42,002 nt of DNA from Acidobacteria bacterium 13_1_40CM_65_14. Its GTDB lineage: Bacteria > Acidobacteriota > Vicinamibacteria > Vicinamibacterales > CAVVIG01. Location: the NCBI GenBank assembly GCA_001917905.1, contig MNEX01000268.1, forward strand, positions 1 through 42,002. Direction: 5' to 3'. The notes under the pieces are model-generated. The model had not been told where the DNA came from and ran no database searches. It saw only the letters and a list, made by a program, of their open reading frames with translations. Every line of letters begins with the position of its first letter. Position 1 is the first letter of the stretch. Shown piece after piece: positions 14,144 through 23,167 of this stretch. The translations under genes were made by a program, and so were the position numbers.

Positions 14144-16612
14144 ATGATCGACGCCCTACTCCACGACGTCCGCTACTCGTTCCACTCGCTTCGCCGTGCC
14201 CCGGGGTTCTCGGTCGTCGTCATTGCCACACTGGCGCTCGCCATCGGCGCCAACACGGCGCTCTTCAGTCTGTTCAACGCGATCGTGCTCCGCCCCCTTC
14301 CCGTGCGCGAGCCGGACCGCCTCGCCGTCATGACAGTCACCGACGAGCGCGGCACCCAGAATCGGTTCGTCTACGCGACGATCTTCGAAGCTTTCCGCGC
14401 CGAGCAGCGCGCGTTCGAGCTTCTGTCGATGTACTCGGGCGGCGGCGTCCTTCGGGCCGAAGCGCGCGGCGTGGCGGTCGACGGCGGCGTCGAATCCATG
14501 ATGCCCGAATATTTCGAGATGCTCGGCGTGCGGCCGATCGTCGGCCGCTTGATCAATCACGCTGACGCGTCCAACAACGACGGTGCGCCGGTCATCGTGA
14601 TCGGCTATCGCTTCTGGCAACGTCAGTTCGGAGGCGATCCACGTGCGGTCGGCGAGACGCTCCGAGTCGACGGGACGCCGCTGACGATCATCGGCGTGAC
14701 GCAGCCCGGGTTCCACGGACTGCAGGCCGACGCCGGCGCCGACTTCTTCGTGACCGTCCCGACGTTGCGCCCAATCGCGGGCGATATGACGCGGCCGCTT
14801 CGCACCTGGAACATCATCGGGCGTCTTCGCCCGCGCGTCACTCTCGAGCAGGCGCGGGCCGAAGTGGCGGCGGAGTGGCCGGCGATTCAGGCCGCCGCCG
14901 TGCCGGCTGGACTGCCCTCGAGCGAGCAGGCCGAGATACGGTCGCAGCGCGTGAAGGTGGAATCGATCAGCACGGGATTCTCGACGCTGCGGCGACGATA
15001 CGCGGATCCGCTGTTCGTGCTCATCGGCCTCACGACACTGCTGCTCGCGATTGGCTGTGCCAACCTCAGCGGTCTGTTGTTGGTCCGGGCCGTCGCCCGC
15101 AATCAATCGCTCGCCGTGCGCCGCGCGCTCGGTGCGAGCCGCGGCCGGCTCGTCCAACAACTCCTCGTTGAAAGCCTGATGCTGTCGGCGGCCGGCGTGC
15201 TCGCCGCGATGCCACTCGCGTGGTGGGCGAGCCGCCTGCTCGGCGCGACGCTCGCCAGTACTTCGGTTCTGCCGATGGCGATGACGATGACGCCGGACGG
15301 TCGCGTACTGGGCGCGGCGGCGCTGGTGGCCGTCGTGACCGGCCTCGTCGTCGGCGTCCTTCCGGCGTGGCTGGCGACGGCCGACCGCGCGAGCGTTGTC
15401 GCATCACCCACGCGCGCCTCGACCCACCGCATCGGACGGACAGGGCGCATCCTGCTCGTCGCGCAGATCGCGCTGTCGCTGGTACTGCTGGTCGGCGCCG
15501 GGCTGTTCGCGAGGAGTCTGTCGCGACTGCGCGCCAACGATTCCGCGTTTCCGGCGCGGCAGATCCTGTGGACCCGCTTATGGCTGAACCCCGGTGACCG
15601 CGGCGCCACGCTGGGCGGCCCCTACTACTGGGAGCTGGCGCGCCAGTTTTCGCAGATTCCCGGCGTCGAATCGGCCGCGTTTGCGTACGTCTTTCCCGCG
15701 TACTTCAACTTCTCGCTTCCGTCCGAAACGTTCGCGCGCGCCGATTCGATGGATCAATCAGGCGACGTCAGCGGGCTGTCGGACGCGGTCTCGCCGGGCT
15801 TCTTCCAGACGGTGGGCATCGCGCGGCTGCAGGGACGCGACTTCACGTGGGACGACGACGCACGCGCCGCACACGTCGCGATCGTCAGCGCCACGCTGGC
15901 GAGGAAACTGTTCCCGAACGGCGACCCGATCGGCCAGCGGATTCGGATGTCGCGCGATCCCGCACACCGCCCGATTGAAATTGTCGGCGTCGTCAACGAT
16001 GCGCCGATCGGCAACATTCGCGAACCGCACGTGGCGGCGCTGTTCCGGCCGATACTCCAGGAACCGGCGCGCGCTCGGGTCCCCATTGCGCTCGTCCGCG
16101 GTGGCGGCAACACGAACGGGGTCCGCGACGCGTACGTCAAGGTCGTGGTGTCGCAGGGGCGGCACTTCGTCCGCACCATGTACACGCTCGAGGCGTGGGT
16201 CGACGAGGCGCTCCTGCAGGAGCGTCTGGTCTCAGGGCTCTCGTCGTTCTTTGCGGCGCTCGCGGTCCTCCTCGCGTGCGTCGGCGTTTACGGACTGCTG
16301 GCGTATGCGGTGGCGCGCCGCACGCGCGAGATCGGCATCCGCATCGCGCTCGGCGCCAGCCGGCGGTCGGTGCTCGGTATGATCGCGCGCGAAGGATTCA
16401 CGCTGGCAGCGCTCGGCGTCGCGATCGGCATTCCGTGCGCCCTCGCGGCGGGTCGATTCATTCAGTCACTGCTGTACGGGCTCGCCGCCAACGACGCGGC
16501 GACTCTGGCCGGCGCCGCTGCCTTTTTCCTCGTCGTCGGCGTTGCCTCGGGACTGATCCCGGCGCATCGCGCATCCACCGTCGACCCGATGCGCGCGCTT
16601 CGGCAGGATTGA
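14144..16612 (+). CDS. ADOP family MacB/FtsX-type permease
   Basis: An 822-residue double-length permease. The start DVRYSFHSLRRAPGFSVVVI, then LALAIGANTALFSLFNAIVL and RPLPVREPDRLAVM, is the ADOP signature. Domain order: TM1 (20-45), MacB periplasmic domain (about 50-250), a FtsX core of three membrane segments (about 285-410, including GCANLSGLLLVRAVARNQSL), then the same pattern repeated: TM near 435-455, second MacB domain (to about 690) and second FtsX core (700-815, with RTREIGIRIALGASRRSVLG). ADOP proteins are orphan permeases usually without an adjacent ATPase, as here. Their cargo is unknown; efflux or lipoprotein/lipid extraction is assumed by analogy with MacB. Confidence 0.9.
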   Translation: MIDALLHDVRYSFHSLRRAPGFSVVVIATLALAIGANTALFSLFNAIVLRPLPVREPDRLAVMTVTDERGTQNRFVYATIFEAFRAEQRAFELLSMYSGGGVLRAEARGVAVDGGVESMMPEYFEMLGVRPIVGRLINHADASNNDGAPVIVIGYRFWQRQFGGDPRAVGETLRVDGTPLTIIGVTQPGFHGLQADAGADFFVTVPTLRPIAGDMTRPLRTWNIIGRLRPRVTLEQARAEVAAEWPAIQAAAVPAGLPSSEQAEIRSQRVKVESISTGFSTLRRRYADPLFVLIGLTTLLLAIGCANLSGLLLVRAVARNQSLAVRRALGASRGRLVQQLLVESLMLSAAGVLAAMPLAWWASRLLGATLASTSVLPMAMTMTPDGRVLGAAALVAVVTGLVVGVLPAWLATADRASVVASPTRASTHRIGRTGRILLVAQIALSLVLLVGAGLFARSLSRLRANDSAFPARQILWTRLWLNPGDRGATLGGPYYWELARQFSQIPGVESAAFAYVFPAYFNFSLPSETFARADSMDQSGDVSGLSDAVSPGFFQTVGIARLQGRDFTWDDDARAAHVAIVSATLARKLFPNGDPIGQRIRMSRDPAHRPIEIVGVVNDAPIGNIREPHVAALFRPILQEPARARVPIALVRGGGNTNGVRDAYVKVVVSQGRHFVRTMYTLEAWVDEALLQERLVSGLSSFFAALAVLLACVGVYGLLAYAVARRTREIGIRIALGASRRSVLGMIAREGFTLAALGVAIGIPCALAAGRFIQSLLYGLAANDAATLAGAAAFFLVVGVASGLIPAHRASTVDPMRALRQD

Positions 16613-16667
16613 ATCGGGAATCGGGTCAATTCCATGACCCGATTACCCGATTACCAAATCACCCGAT
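16612..16667. terminator. Hairpin of GGGTAATC-type words between convergent genes
   Basis: AATCGGGAATCGGGTC (16612-16627) pairs with GACCCGATTACCCGATT (16636-16652) around an 8-nt loop; a further ACCCGATT follows. It occupies exactly the gap between the convergent permease and TonB receptor genes. The position suggests a bidirectional terminator. There is no U-run, so intrinsic termination is not proven. Confidence 0.55.
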
Positions 16668-19610
16668 TCAGAAGGTCAGCCGGAACCCGAGCTGCGCGGT
16701 CCGGGGATTGTCGACCACAATCGGAATCATGAAATTCGCCGAATTCCTGGCTCCGGTCGGATCGCCGAAGTTGTTGTGATTCGTCAGATTGTAGATTTCG
16801 AGGAACAACCCGACCTGATACCGTTGCACGCGCCAGAGATACTGAACGCGGCCGTCCAGAATCAACTTCTGCTGGCCATCGAGCCCGTTGCGGATCGCAA
16901 CGCCGCGCGAGTCAACCGCAGACCGAATCGGCAACGTCAAGTCGTCGCGGCCCTTCAGTGGACGGTCGTTGTTCGTGCCGTCGGCGTTGGTGTCCACGCC
17001 GGTCGTCTCGTTGATCGGGTAGCCCGAGTAGCGGCGGAAGACCATTCCGGCGCCGAGACCCTTCCACGGCTGCACGTTCGTGCTCATGGCGAACGCATGG
17101 CGGTTGTCGCGCGCGCACCGGCCGTAATCCAGCCGCGGGTCGGTGTCCGAGGCGCCCAGCACCGCGAGCGGCGCCACGACGTCGTTGCAGTGTGACAACG
17201 TGTAGCTCACGCGGCCGGACCAGCGGGTCGAAAACCGCTTTTCGAGCTCGACTTCCAGCGAATTGAAGTCGGTATTGAACTCGGGCCGTGTCTGCTCCTG
17301 ATTGAACTGGACGAACGTGGCGTTGAGCGCCGCGGCCGGCAGGTTCAGCACGTTGTTCGGATTGAACCCGCTCATGCCGAGCCGCGTGACCCTGCCCGTG
17401 GCGGGATTCATCGGTCCTTCGTTGATGTCGATGACGGCCGTCAGATCGCGCCCGCGGTTGCCGACGTAATCGATCGACACCGCCATGTCCTTTGCGATCT
17501 CGCGCTTGACGCCGAAGCTGAACGCCCAGGTGTGCTGCATCTGGCGATCGGGACTGTCGATGATCGGCCCGGCCGTGACGCTGTTGACGAATCCACCGGC
17601 AAGGACCTGGCTGCGAAGACCGACGAGGAATGCCTTGCACGCCGAGCTGATGACCGCCACGCCAGATTTTGATGCGGCCGCCGGATTCAGACAGGCCGTC
17701 GCATTCGGATCTCCAGCTTTCACCGGGAACGTGCCCGTCGTCGCGGGAGATGTCACCTGCGCGGTGTCGTAGGCGAGCGTCGGCGCAATCACCTGACGTT
17801 GCGCCAGTGTGATGAGGATGGGCGTTTGCGTGTACTGAAAGACTTTACCAATGCCGCCTCTGACGAGCGTCTTGCCGTCACCGGCGACGTTGTAGGCGAA
17901 GCCGAGCCGCGGCCCGAAGGCGTTCTTGTCGGCCGGCGTGGCGCCCTGCCAGTCGTAACGGAGGCCGAGATTCAGCGTGAGCCGGTTGTTGACCGTCCAC
18001 TTGTCCGACACGTACGAGCCGAGGCGATGATCGATCACGTTGAAGTCGAACTGCCCCATGGCGAGCTGGAAGCGGAACGGATACGTGGTCGGATCGACAG
18101 CGTTGAAGGGCCTGTCGGTCGGGAACGTGAAGTTCCCGATGAAATTCGCCGCCGTGCCCGCCGGCTCCGCGGCGTCGCGGCTGAACGACACGCCAGCCTT
18201 GACGGTGTGCTCGCCGCCCCAGCCCGACTTGAGCCAGGTGAGCGAGTCGTCGACCGTGATGTCGCGGATGATGTTCTGCGCGTACGTGTTCCGGTTGCCC
18301 GCGAGGTAATCCGGATGCGAGTTCTGCGGGCCGACGTCGAACGGCTCGAGCCCGTGGAACCCGATGAACTTCCAGCTATGGTCGAAGAACGCCGACGTGG
18401 AGTCCGTGTCTCCGAACAACGCCCTCGGACCCTGGAGCAGGTTCTCCCGTACGTGGCCGACCTTGACCTCATTGGTCGTGCGGTTGTTCAGGACCGAGGC
18501 CCAGGAAAAGCTGATGACCTGATCGCCCGAGTCGTTCTCGTGCCTCGCGGCATCGAGGATGGCCAGGTCGTTCTCGATCGAGTCGTTCACCGTCAAGATC
18601 CGTTCGCGCGTCCAGCGGAAGCTGAGCGAGTTGTTGCCGTTCACCTGGTGGTCGAATCGCATGAAGCTGTTCGGACCGGTGAAGTTGGTCGTCGTCGAGT
18701 ACGAGACGGCCAGCGGCGCCGCGATGGCGGGGAAGTTGAGGTTCGCCGCTTCGTGCGCGCGGTCGTACTCGAAGTTGCCGAAGTAGAACAACTTGTTCTT
18801 GAGGATCGGCCCGCCGATGCTTCCGCCCAGCACGTTGCTGCCCGACTCCGGATTCTCCTCGCCCGCCTGTTTCAGGAAGTAGTCGGTCGCCTGGAGTTTG
18901 TTGCTCTGGCCGCCGTACTCGGCGCCGTATTGGTGCGTCTGCACCTGGTACTCGGCCATCGCGTCGAGCGTCACGCGCGCCTGCGTGCCCTGCGATCCGC
19001 CGAGGCGGGAGTCGTTGTCGTACTGCCCATCGACCAGAAACAGATTGTTGGTCGTCGCCTGACCGTTGGCGCTGAACTGGCCGCCTTCGAACGATCCGAC
19101 CTGCAGCGTCGGGACGAGGCCGGGGATCGTCTGCATGAGGCTGAACTGGCTTCGGTTGGCACTCGGCGAATTGTCGATTTCGCTGCTCGTGATGTTCGTG
19201 CCGATGTTGCTCGCGGTCGTCTCGATCACCGGCGTCTGGGCGGTGACGGTCACTTCCTCTCTCACGCCGGAGAGGTTGAGCGTCAGACTGACGGTCAGTT
19301 CCTGACCGACGCCCATCACCAGCCCGGTGCGGATCGTCGTTTCGAAACCCTGAAGCTCCGCTTTGATCGTGTAGGTGCCTGGCATCAACGTGGGAATGAC
19401 GAATCTACCTTCGCCACCTGTCACGGCCTGTCGCGATTGACCGGTGCCTTCGTGCGTGACGGTGACGGTGACGCCGGGCAACACCGCCTTGCCTTGATCC
19501 AGCACGGTGCCGTTGAGTTCGGCCCGCCCGCCTTGGGCGACTGCCGGCGATGCGGACGCTGCGAGTAGGAGTACCAACATGAGGACGGGCGCGGAGAGGC
19601 GTCGACACAT
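16668..19610 (-). CDS. TonB-dependent receptor with carboxypeptidase-regulatory-like N-terminal domain
   Basis: A 980-residue outer-membrane protein. Signal peptide (APVLMLVLLLAASASPAVA), then a CarboxypepD_reg-like beta-sandwich at about 30-120 (GTVLDQGKAVLPGVTVTV, GEGRFVIPTLMPGTYTIKAE, QGFETTIRTGL), then a plug-like region to about 240 (REEVTVTAQTPVIETTAS, NLFLVDGQYDNDSR, MAEYQVQTHQYGAEYGGQSN) and a beta-barrel ending in LGFRLTF with the terminal Phe of outer-membrane barrels. This is the type of receptor expanded in Acidobacteria, related to SusC-like/Oar-like receptors. The ligand is unknown; no SusD partner is adjacent. Its ribosome binding site is very strong. Confidence 0.92.
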   Translation of the reverse strand: MCRRLSAPVLMLVLLLAASASPAVAQGGRAELNGTVLDQGKAVLPGVTVTVTHEGTGQSRQAVTGGEGRFVIPTLMPGTYTIKAELQGFETTIRTGLVMGVGQELTVSLTLNLSGVREEVTVTAQTPVIETTASNIGTNITSSEIDNSPSANRSQFSLMQTIPGLVPTLQVGSFEGGQFSANGQATTNNLFLVDGQYDNDSRLGGSQGTQARVTLDAMAEYQVQTHQYGAEYGGQSNKLQATDYFLKQAGEENPESGSNVLGGSIGGPILKNKLFYFGNFEYDRAHEAANLNFPAIAAPLAVSYSTTTNFTGPNSFMRFDHQVNGNNSLSFRWTRERILTVNDSIENDLAILDAARHENDSGDQVISFSWASVLNNRTTNEVKVGHVRENLLQGPRALFGDTDSTSAFFDHSWKFIGFHGLEPFDVGPQNSHPDYLAGNRNTYAQNIIRDITVDDSLTWLKSGWGGEHTVKAGVSFSRDAAEPAGTAANFIGNFTFPTDRPFNAVDPTTYPFRFQLAMGQFDFNVIDHRLGSYVSDKWTVNNRLTLNLGLRYDWQGATPADKNAFGPRLGFAYNVAGDGKTLVRGGIGKVFQYTQTPILITLAQRQVIAPTLAYDTAQVTSPATTGTFPVKAGDPNATACLNPAAASKSGVAVISSACKAFLVGLRSQVLAGGFVNSVTAGPIIDSPDRQMQHTWAFSFGVKREIAKDMAVSIDYVGNRGRDLTAVIDINEGPMNPATGRVTRLGMSGFNPNNVLNLPAAALNATFVQFNQEQTRPEFNTDFNSLEVELEKRFSTRWSGRVSYTLSHCNDVVAPLAVLGASDTDPRLDYGRCARDNRHAFAMSTNVQPWKGLGAGMVFRRYSGYPINETTGVDTNADGTNNDRPLKGRDDLTLPIRSAVDSRGVAIRNGLDGQQKLILDGRVQYLWRVQRYQVGLFLEIYNLTNHNNFGDPTGARNSANFMIPIVVDNPRTAQLGFRLTF

Positions 19611-19616
19611 AAACTG

Positions 19617-19627
19617 ACCTCCTCCTT
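19617..19627 (-). promoter_or_regulatory. Strong Shine-Dalgarno of the TonB receptor gene
   Basis: On the minus strand AAGGAGGAGGT ends 6 nt before the ATG at 19610. It is among the strongest ribosome binding sites in the window, suggesting high translation. The divergent gap up to 19797 must hold both promoters; a -10-like TATACT occurs on the minus strand near 19651-19656, without a convincing -35. Confidence 0.65.
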
Positions 19628-19797
19628 GAGACCGTAAATTGGGAGTAAAAGCGGCGTAAGTATATCGTTAGGTACGTGACGAAAACCGGCACAAACGGGC
19701 TCGTGGCGAATTGTCTGAAAGCAGATCCGCAAAAATGAACTCGATCGGCTGACCTCGTTTTTCCTCGGTCGTCGCAATAGCGAGCGAGGAGGAGACG

Positions 19798-20502
19798 ATG
19801 CAGTCTCACAACAGCTGGGTCGTAGCAGTCATCGTGGCCGGAATCCTGGGCGTCGCGAGCGCGGCGAATGCGGCGGACGATCCGCGCGACCATCCGACGC
19901 TGGCAGTCGTCGATTTCGACGCGATGCCGAGTGGCTGGATACTGCCGCCGCCGCAGCTCGGGACCATCGTCGCGGAATTGCTGCTGGACAAGCTCGTCGG
20001 CGTCGCGCCGTTCCGTCTCCTGGACGGTCGATGGCTGTCGAACGACGATCCAACTCACGATCGCCGGGGGCTCACACCGGTCCTGCGCGACAACGCGCGT
20101 CGCGCGGGCGTGGATTATCTGGTCCTCGGATCCATCACGCGCTTTTCGAACGAGCAGCGGTACCGGACCGCGGGAGGCGGCGGATTCCGGCTGCCGCTCG
20201 TCGGCGCCTATCGACGCCAGACAAACGAGATGGTGGTGTCGATCTGGTTGAGCGTCGTGGACGTGCGCTCGGGTGAGGTCGTCGCGACGACCACGGGCGA
20301 GGGCACCGGAACGCGGCGAAAACTCGGGGCCGGCGCTCTCGGATTGCTGCACGCCGCCGGCGGCGGACTGTCGTCCGGTTCCTCATCCTCTCGGGACGCA
20401 CAGCTCGCCGAAGCGGTTGATAGAGCGGTCGCAGCGGCGGCGCAGGGTCTCGTCAACGCGGCGCCGCGGGTTGAGCACGCGCACGCCGAACACAATCAAT
20501 GA
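19798..20502 (+). CDS. CsgG/HfaB-like exported protein
   Basis: A 234-residue protein with signal peptide (VAVIVAGILGVASAANA, no lipobox). The core LAVVDFDAMPSGW, LGTIVAELLLDKLVGVAPFR, VDYLVLGSITRFSNEQ and VVSIWLSVVDVRSGEVVATT has the alpha/beta pattern of the CsgG curli-secretion lipoprotein superfamily. A Gly/Ser-rich loop (AAGGGLSSGSSSSRD) and a C-terminal helix (AEAVDRAVAAAAQGLV) follow. It lacks the lipidated Cys and no csgE, csgF or csgA gene is nearby, so it is probably one of the widespread CsgG-like periplasmic proteins rather than a curli pore. GAGGAGGAG lies just before the ATG. It is divergent from the TonB receptor gene. Confidence 0.75.
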   Translation: MQSHNSWVVAVIVAGILGVASAANAADDPRDHPTLAVVDFDAMPSGWILPPPQLGTIVAELLLDKLVGVAPFRLLDGRWLSNDDPTHDRRGLTPVLRDNARRAGVDYLVLGSITRFSNEQRYRTAGGGGFRLPLVGAYRRQTNEMVVSIWLSVVDVRSGEVVATTTGEGTGTRRKLGAGALGLLHAAGGGLSSGSSSSRDAQLAEAVDRAVAAAAQGLVNAAPRVEHAHAEHNQ

Positions 20503-20633
20503 CGATCGCGTCGGCGAACGTGAACGCCGTCGCCGACTGTCGTCGCGCGCTTGCCAAGCCGAAGCTCGCCCGATCGAGTGAGCGAAGGTTGGAAGGCTTT
20601 AGCCGAGCGTCGGCAGCTCGGTACCGAATCCGG

Positions 20634-23120
20634 TCACTCCGAGCGCAGCGCCTGCATGACGTCGACGCGCGCGGCGCGCGCCGCCGGAAGAACCGATGCG
20701 ACGATCGCCGCGACGAGCAGGACGGCCGCTGATCCAATCACGGGCAGCAGGCCCGGCAGCTGGACGTCCTGCACGAAGCTCGCGACGATCTTCGCGAGCG
20801 CGTAGCCACCCGTGACTCCGGCGACGATGCCGAACGCCGCCATCACCATCCCTTCGGTCAGCACGCCGGTGAGCAGGTGCCGCGGCTGCGAGCCGACCGC
20901 GAGACGGATGCCGAACTCGCGCGTCCGTCCGCTGACCGAAAACGCCAGCACGCCGGCGACACCAACGACGGAGATCGCGAGCGCGACCGCTGCGAAGCCG
21001 CCGAACACAATCGTGTTCAATCGATTCGGCGCCAGCACTTCCGCGCGGACGTCCTCGAGCGTGCTCGCTCGTTCGACGGGCGTGTCCGTGGACATGTCGC
21101 GCACAATCCGCGTGATCGTCGGCACGAGTGCGTACGGATCGGTGCGCGCATGCACGAACAATCGCCCGCCGCCGATCTCCTGCTCGACCGGGTGATACAC
21201 GAGCATCGCCGCCGTCGGCTCGATCTGTTCGTCGCTCACGTCGGCCACGACGCCCACGATGCGGCGCGGCTCGGTGCTGATGCCGATGAACCGCATGACG
21301 CTGTCGGTCCACATCAGGTGGCGATTGATCGGGTCCTGTCCAGGGAAGATCCGTTCCGCCAGCGTCTGTCCGATGATGACGACGCGTTCGGCGCCGCTCC
21401 GATCCGCATCGGTGAAATCGCGCCCGGCGAGAATGGGAATGCCGAGCGCCGCGAAGAAGCCCGGTGACACCGACCGGAACTTGCCGCGCGAATCCTCTTC
21501 GCCGGGTCTCTGCGTGCGGCCCTCGACCGAGAAGACGAAGCCGGGACCGAAATTCCCAGCGTCGCGCCACGGCACGCTGCCGCCGACGGCGACGCGTTCC
21601 ACGCCTGGCACCTCGGCGAGCCGCCGCTGAATCTCGCGATAGATCCCGCGAACCTGCTCCGGCGTTCGGCCGAACGACGGGACAGGCACGTTGACGGCCA
21701 ACACGCTCGTGTTGAACCCGGGACTGGTCGCCTGCAGCGTCAACAACGTCTTGAGCAGCATCGCCGCGCCGGCGAGCAGGACGAACGACGCGGCGATCTG
21801 AATGACCGCGAACGCCTGCAGCCGGCGCGTCGTCGAGCCGGTGATGCGAACGCCGCCGTTCGAGAGGCCGAAGCCATGCGACGCGTTGCGGGGCCCCCAA
21901 CGCGGCAGCCGCGTTGGGGTGCTGTCGGCGGACGGCAGGCGAGGGACGAACGCGAGGAGCAGCGCCGCCGCGATGGCGAGCGCGACGCCGACCCACAACA
22001 GACTCGAGTCGAGCGTCATGTCGAGCGCGCGTACGGAGAAGCGCGCCGCATAGTGCGCCAGCACGTCCACCATCGGCCGCGCGATGAGGACGCCGAGTAC
22101 GGCGCCGGTGACGCACAGCAGCAGACTCTCCGCCAGCAGCGTGCGCCGAAGCGCGCCGGTGCCGGCGCCGAGCGCCGCACGGACCGCCAGCTCGGACTCG
22201 CGCCGCACGCTGCGCGCGAGAATCAGGTTGGCGACGTTCGAGCAGGCGATGACGAAGATGAGCCCCGAGGCCGCGAGGAGGACGAGCAGCACGGTTCGCG
22301 CGCGCGACGTGATCTGATCGCGCAGGCGTACCGCGTTGATACGAAAGTCGGCCGACGGCTTGTACGTTTCGGGATGCGACGTGACGATGCTCTTGTGGAC
22401 CGCCTGGATTTCGGCGCGGGCCGACTCCAGATCCGCGCCCGGTGCGAGGCGACCGAAGAGCTCGGTCATCCGGTGCTCGCGGCCGGTGACCATCGTCGCC
22501 GACAAGTGATGCGAGCTACAGACCACGTTCGCGATCAGCTCGGTCTCGGACGGATAGGGCACTGACGGCTCGAGGACGCCGACGATGGTGGCGCTTCGCG
22601 TGCCGAGGCGGATCGTCTTGCCGATCACCGTCGGGTCGCTCTTGAGCGCCGTCGTCCAGAACCGGTAGGTCAGCACGGCCGCGCCCGCAGCGGTCGGCCC
22701 ATCGTCGCCGGCGTTCAGCAGCCGTCCGAGGACCGGCCGAAGGCCCATCACGTCGAAGTACGAGCCACCGACGACGCCCGCGCGCACGACGCGCGGCTCT
22801 CCGAGGCCGACCATCGTGAACCCGATCGTCGAAAAATCGCCGATAGCGGAGACGGTCTTGAGACCCGAGCGCAGGTCCTGAATTTCCGGAACCGAAAACG
22901 CAGTGTTCTCGGCTTTGAGTCCGGGCGCGCTCTGGCGGATGTAAATGAGGCGATCCTCGTCGCGGTTGACCAGCGGTTTCAGGAGCACGCCGCGGACGAC
23001 GCTGAAGATGGCGGCGTTGGCGCCGATGCCGAGCGCCAGCGTGAGGGCCACCGTGAGCGAGAGGCCCTTGGCCCGTGAGAGCGAACGAAGGGCGAATTTC
23101 AAGTCGGTCAGGAAGCTCAT
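20634..23120 (-). CDS. ADOP family MacB/FtsX-type permease
   Basis: An 828-residue protein with the ADOP N-terminus DLKFALRSLSRAKGLSLTVA, LALGIGANAAIFSVVRGVLL and RDEDRLIYIRQ. Two copies of the MacB periplasmic domain plus FtsX core are visible: the first core at about 275-390 (ACSNVANLILARSVRRESEL, AVRAALGAGTGALRRTLLAE) and the second at about 700-820 (RTREFGIRLAVGSQPRHLL, LPAARAARVDVMQALRSE). It shares architecture but not close sequence with the permease at 14144. No ATPase gene is adjacent. It starts 47 bp after the stop of the secreted esterase gene on the same strand, so the two are likely one transcript. Cargo unknown. Confidence 0.9.
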   Translation of the reverse strand: MSFLTDLKFALRSLSRAKGLSLTVALTLALGIGANAAIFSVVRGVLLKPLVNRDEDRLIYIRQSAPGLKAENTAFSVPEIQDLRSGLKTVSAIGDFSTIGFTMVGLGEPRVVRAGVVGGSYFDVMGLRPVLGRLLNAGDDGPTAAGAAVLTYRFWTTALKSDPTVIGKTIRLGTRSATIVGVLEPSVPYPSETELIANVVCSSHHLSATMVTGREHRMTELFGRLAPGADLESARAEIQAVHKSIVTSHPETYKPSADFRINAVRLRDQITSRARTVLLVLLAASGLIFVIACSNVANLILARSVRRESELAVRAALGAGTGALRRTLLAESLLLCVTGAVLGVLIARPMVDVLAHYAARFSVRALDMTLDSSLLWVGVALAIAAALLLAFVPRLPSADSTPTRLPRWGPRNASHGFGLSNGGVRITGSTTRRLQAFAVIQIAASFVLLAGAAMLLKTLLTLQATSPGFNTSVLAVNVPVPSFGRTPEQVRGIYREIQRRLAEVPGVERVAVGGSVPWRDAGNFGPGFVFSVEGRTQRPGEEDSRGKFRSVSPGFFAALGIPILAGRDFTDADRSGAERVVIIGQTLAERIFPGQDPINRHLMWTDSVMRFIGISTEPRRIVGVVADVSDEQIEPTAAMLVYHPVEQEIGGGRLFVHARTDPYALVPTITRIVRDMSTDTPVERASTLEDVRAEVLAPNRLNTIVFGGFAAVALAISVVGVAGVLAFSVSGRTREFGIRLAVGSQPRHLLTGVLTEGMVMAAFGIVAGVTGGYALAKIVASFVQDVQLPGLLPVIGSAAVLLVAAIVASVLPAARAARVDVMQALRSE

Positions 23121-23167
23121 GATCTAATCAATGTCCGAAGGAGTGGATGTTCGCCGAACGGCCGCCG

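Noticed and set aside
17799-19568. 589-codon plus-strand ORF opposite the TonB receptor
   Set aside because: Arg/Val/Glu-rich shadow of the GC-rich receptor gene on the opposite strand; no domain and no ribosome binding site fit.
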